Below are positions 5,489 to 6,986 of a stretch of DNA of 6,986 nucleotides, in pieces. Positions within the stretch are counted from its first letter, which is position 1. Every line of letters begins with the position of its first letter. The notes under the pieces were generated by a model, which was not told the origin of the DNA, made no database searches, and worked only from the letters and a program-made list of their open reading frames with translations. The position numbers were made by a program, and so were the translations under genes. This DNA comes from an uncultured Bacteroidales bacterium (GTDB taxonomy: Bacteria > Bacteroidota > Bacteroidia > Bacteroidales > Muribaculaceae): assembly GCA_900554345.1 (NCBI GenBank), contig USHH01000121.1, positions 1 to 6,986 on the forward strand. Direction: 5' to 3'.

Positions 5489-6878
5489 CAGAATACCCCG
5501 AGTGCCGGTGAGGGAGCAGGATCCGGCGAGACGCGCCACCAACTTCGAGGAGGTGTGCTACGGCTACAACGACGAGGAGGCGCGTCTGGAGGCTTCCCGG
5601 TGTCTCAACTGCAAGGTGCCCCGCTGCATGGGGGCATGCCCGGTGCATATCAACATCCCTGCGTTCGTGGCCAGGGTAGCCGACGGCGACCTCGCCGGAG
5701 CCGCCGCCGTAATCGGCGCCGACAGCTCGCTGCCGAGCGTTTGCGGCCGCGTGTGCCCGCAGGAAAACCAGTGTGAGGGCTCTTGCGTGCTCGGCATCAA
5801 GTCGGAGCCCGTGGCCATCGGCAAGCTGGAGCGCTACGTCGGCGACTGGGCCATCGCCCACCGCGGCGAGCTTCCTGTCAACCCGGCTCCGCGCAACGGC
5901 CACAAGGTGGCCGTGATCGGCTCCGGCCCCTCGGGCCTGGCCTGCGCCTCCGACCTCGCACGCATGGGCTATGAGGTGAAGATCTTCGAGGCCCTCCACA
6001 AGGTGGGCGGCGTGCTCGTCTACGGCATTCCGGAGTTCCGTCTCCCCAAGGAGCGCATCGTGGCCGAGGAGGTGAAGTCGGTGAAAGACCTCGGTGTCGA
6101 GATCGAGACCGACGTCATCGTGGGACGCACACTGACCGTCGACGACCTTCTCGACCGCGAGGGATATGACGCCGTCTTCATCGGGACGGGCGCCGGTCTC
6201 CCCCGCTTCATGGGCATCGAGGGGGAGAACCTCAACGGCGTCTTCTCGGCCAACGAGTTTCTGACGCGCACCAACCTGATGCACGCCTACGACGATAGCT
6301 TCGACACCCCGATCTACACCGGCCGCAAGGTAGTGGTGGTTGGTGGCGGCAACGTGGCGATGGACGCCGTGCGCACCGCAAAGCGTCTCGGCGCCGAGGC
6401 CGTGATCGTCTACCGCCGCAGCGAGGCCGAGCTTCCGGCCCGCAAGGAGGAGGTGCACCACGCCAAGGAGGAGGGCATCGAGTTCCGTATGCTCACCAAC
6501 CCCGTGCGCATCGTCGGTGACGACAAGGGCTGGGTGAAAGGCATCGAATGCGTCGAGATGACCCTCGGCGAGCCTGACGAGAGCGGACGCCGTCGTCCGG
6601 TTGAGAAGGAGGGGAGCAACTTCGTGATTGACTGCGACGTGGTGGTGATGGCGCTCGGCACGAGCCCCAACCCGCTGATCAAGTCGACCACCGAAGGGCT
6701 TCAGTGCAACCGCAAGGGGTGTATCGAGGCCACTGAGGATGGCGCCACCTCACGCGAGGGCGTCTTCGCCGGCGGCGACGCCGTGACGGGCGCCGCCACG
6801 GTGATCCTGGCCATGGGCGCGGGCCGCAAGGCCGCCGCCGCCATAGACTCCTACATCAAGAGCAAACCGCAGAAGTAA
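5481..6878 (+). CDS. nfnB: NADH-dependent ferredoxin:NADP+ oxidoreductase, large subunit NfnB (GltD/GltA-like)
   Basis: A 465-residue protein of the glutamate-synthase small-subunit family, at full length for NfnB. The N-terminal ferredoxin-like part has two cysteine sets for [4Fe-4S] clusters: C41, C44, C49, C53 (CLNC...RCMGACP) and C88, C92, C98, C102. The FAD-binding fold starts at VAVIGSGPSGLACASDLA (143-160), the NADPH-binding fold at VVVVGGGNVAMDAVRTAKR (284-302) with YRRS (311-314), and the closing FAD motif is GVFAGGDAVTGAATVI (427-442). In NfnAB this subunit binds NADPH and ferredoxin and holds the bifurcating FAD. It is commonly annotated as gltA, NADPH-dependent glutamate synthase. 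A role as GltD is unlikely because no large glutamate synthase subunit is next to it and nfnA overlaps it. Its ATG lies inside the last codons of nfnA (CATGGCTAA), a typical coupling arrangement. Confidence 0.9.
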   Translation: MANRIPRVPVREQDPARRATNFEEVCYGYNDEEARLEASRCLNCKVPRCMGACPVHINIPAFVARVADGDLAGAAAVIGADSSLPSVCGRVCPQENQCEGSCVLGIKSEPVAIGKLERYVGDWAIAHRGELPVNPAPRNGHKVAVIGSGPSGLACASDLARMGYEVKIFEALHKVGGVLVYGIPEFRLPKERIVAEEVKSVKDLGVEIETDVIVGRTLTVDDLLDREGYDAVFIGTGAGLPRFMGIEGENLNGVFSANEFLTRTNLMHAYDDSFDTPIYTGRKVVVVGGGNVAMDAVRTAKRLGAEAVIVYRRSEAELPARKEEVHHAKEEGIEFRMLTNPVRIVGDDKGWVKGIECVEMTLGEPDESGRRRPVEKEGSNFVIDCDVVVMALGTSPNPLIKSTTEGLQCNRKGCIEATEDGATSREGVFAGGDAVTGAATVILAMGAGRKAAAAIDSYIKSKPQK

Positions 6879-6909
6879 CGCCACAAAAAAATACCTTGAG
6901 TTACTTGTA

Positions 6910-6932
6910 GGGACATGCCTCCGGCATGTTTC
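6910..6932 (+). terminator. Palindrome after nfnB: possible terminator or dispersed repeat
   Basis: ACATGCC-TCC-GGCATGT (6913-6929) forms a 7-bp stem with a 3-nt loop. In RNA it extends to 10 pairs with two G-U pairs and an outer G-C (6910-6932). It lies 34 nt after the nfnB stop and is followed by only a short T run, so it would be a weak intrinsic terminator. The lead-in TTGTAGGGACATGCC looks like a dispersed intergenic palindrome I associate with Bacteroidales genomes, from memory and unchecked. Confidence 0.5.
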
Positions 6933-6963
6933 AACCGACATCAATCCAGACCATTATAAAACG

Positions 6964-6986
6964 CGCCACCCTGTTTCCGGGTGGCG
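6964..6986 (+). terminator. Perfect 8-bp hairpin at the window end, possible terminator
   Basis: CGCCACCC (6964-6971), a 7-nt loop TGTTTCC, then GGGTGGCG (6979-6986) pair without mismatch. Four A's (6958-6961) precede it at two bases' distance, so on the opposite strand it looks like stem plus T run. Whether a T run follows on this strand is hidden by the window end. It may terminate nfnAB, a convergent gene to the right, or both. Confidence 0.65.

Noticed and set aside
5358..6461. Long open frame on the minus strand (367 codons) opposite nfnA/nfnB
   Set aside because: It is antisense to two clearly recognisable genes, is rich in His/Val/Ala/Gly as expected from GC-rich antisense reading, and has no family motifs.
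1..6986. CRISPR array, tRNA, rRNA or insertion sequence
   Set aside because: No spaced repeat series, cloverleaf, rRNA segment, transposase or terminal inverted repeats were seen on either strand.

Overview
The window looks like chromosomal DNA from a gut Bacteroidales, most likely Muribaculaceae or a close relative. Evidence: three promoters of the Bacteroidetes form (TTG, 20 nt, TAnnTTTG), start codons without clear Shine-Dalgarno sequences, GC-rich housekeeping genes, and protein families typical of that order. The family-level placement is inference.

Layout. Bases 1-2286 hold the 3' part of a secreted-type glycoside hydrolase (clan GH-A, GH5-like barrel followed by beta-sandwich domains). 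Bases 2287-4500 form an accessory block of visibly lower GC. It contains (i) a 96-codon remnant of the AAA-ATPase-like/PD-(D/E)XK family with most of its length deleted, (ii) an apparently intact RecF/SMC-like ATPase that I read as PtuA of a Septu anti-phage system, and (iii) a broken PtuB (HNH nuclease) gene 6 bp behind it. The ptuB gene has lost the front half of its HNH domain and changes frame exactly at a run of seven A's. Two near-identical promoters, sharing a 20-bp perfect repeat, precede the AAA remnant and ptuA. Bases 4501-6878 return to GC-rich core sequence with a promoter and an overlapping two-gene operon, nfnA-nfnB, for the NADH-dependent ferredoxin:NADP+ oxidoreductase. The last 100 bases carry two hairpins.

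How it fits together. NfnAB is a central redox enzyme linking ferredoxin, NADH and NADPH. The hydrolase would work in polysaccharide use. The block between them reads as a defence locus in decay: a nuclease-family remnant beside a Septu pair whose ATPase is kept but whose nuclease is disabled, or possibly expressed only by ribosomal slippage as a protein without its catalytic core. I found no rRNA, tRNA, CRISPR array, insertion sequence or retron reverse transcriptase.
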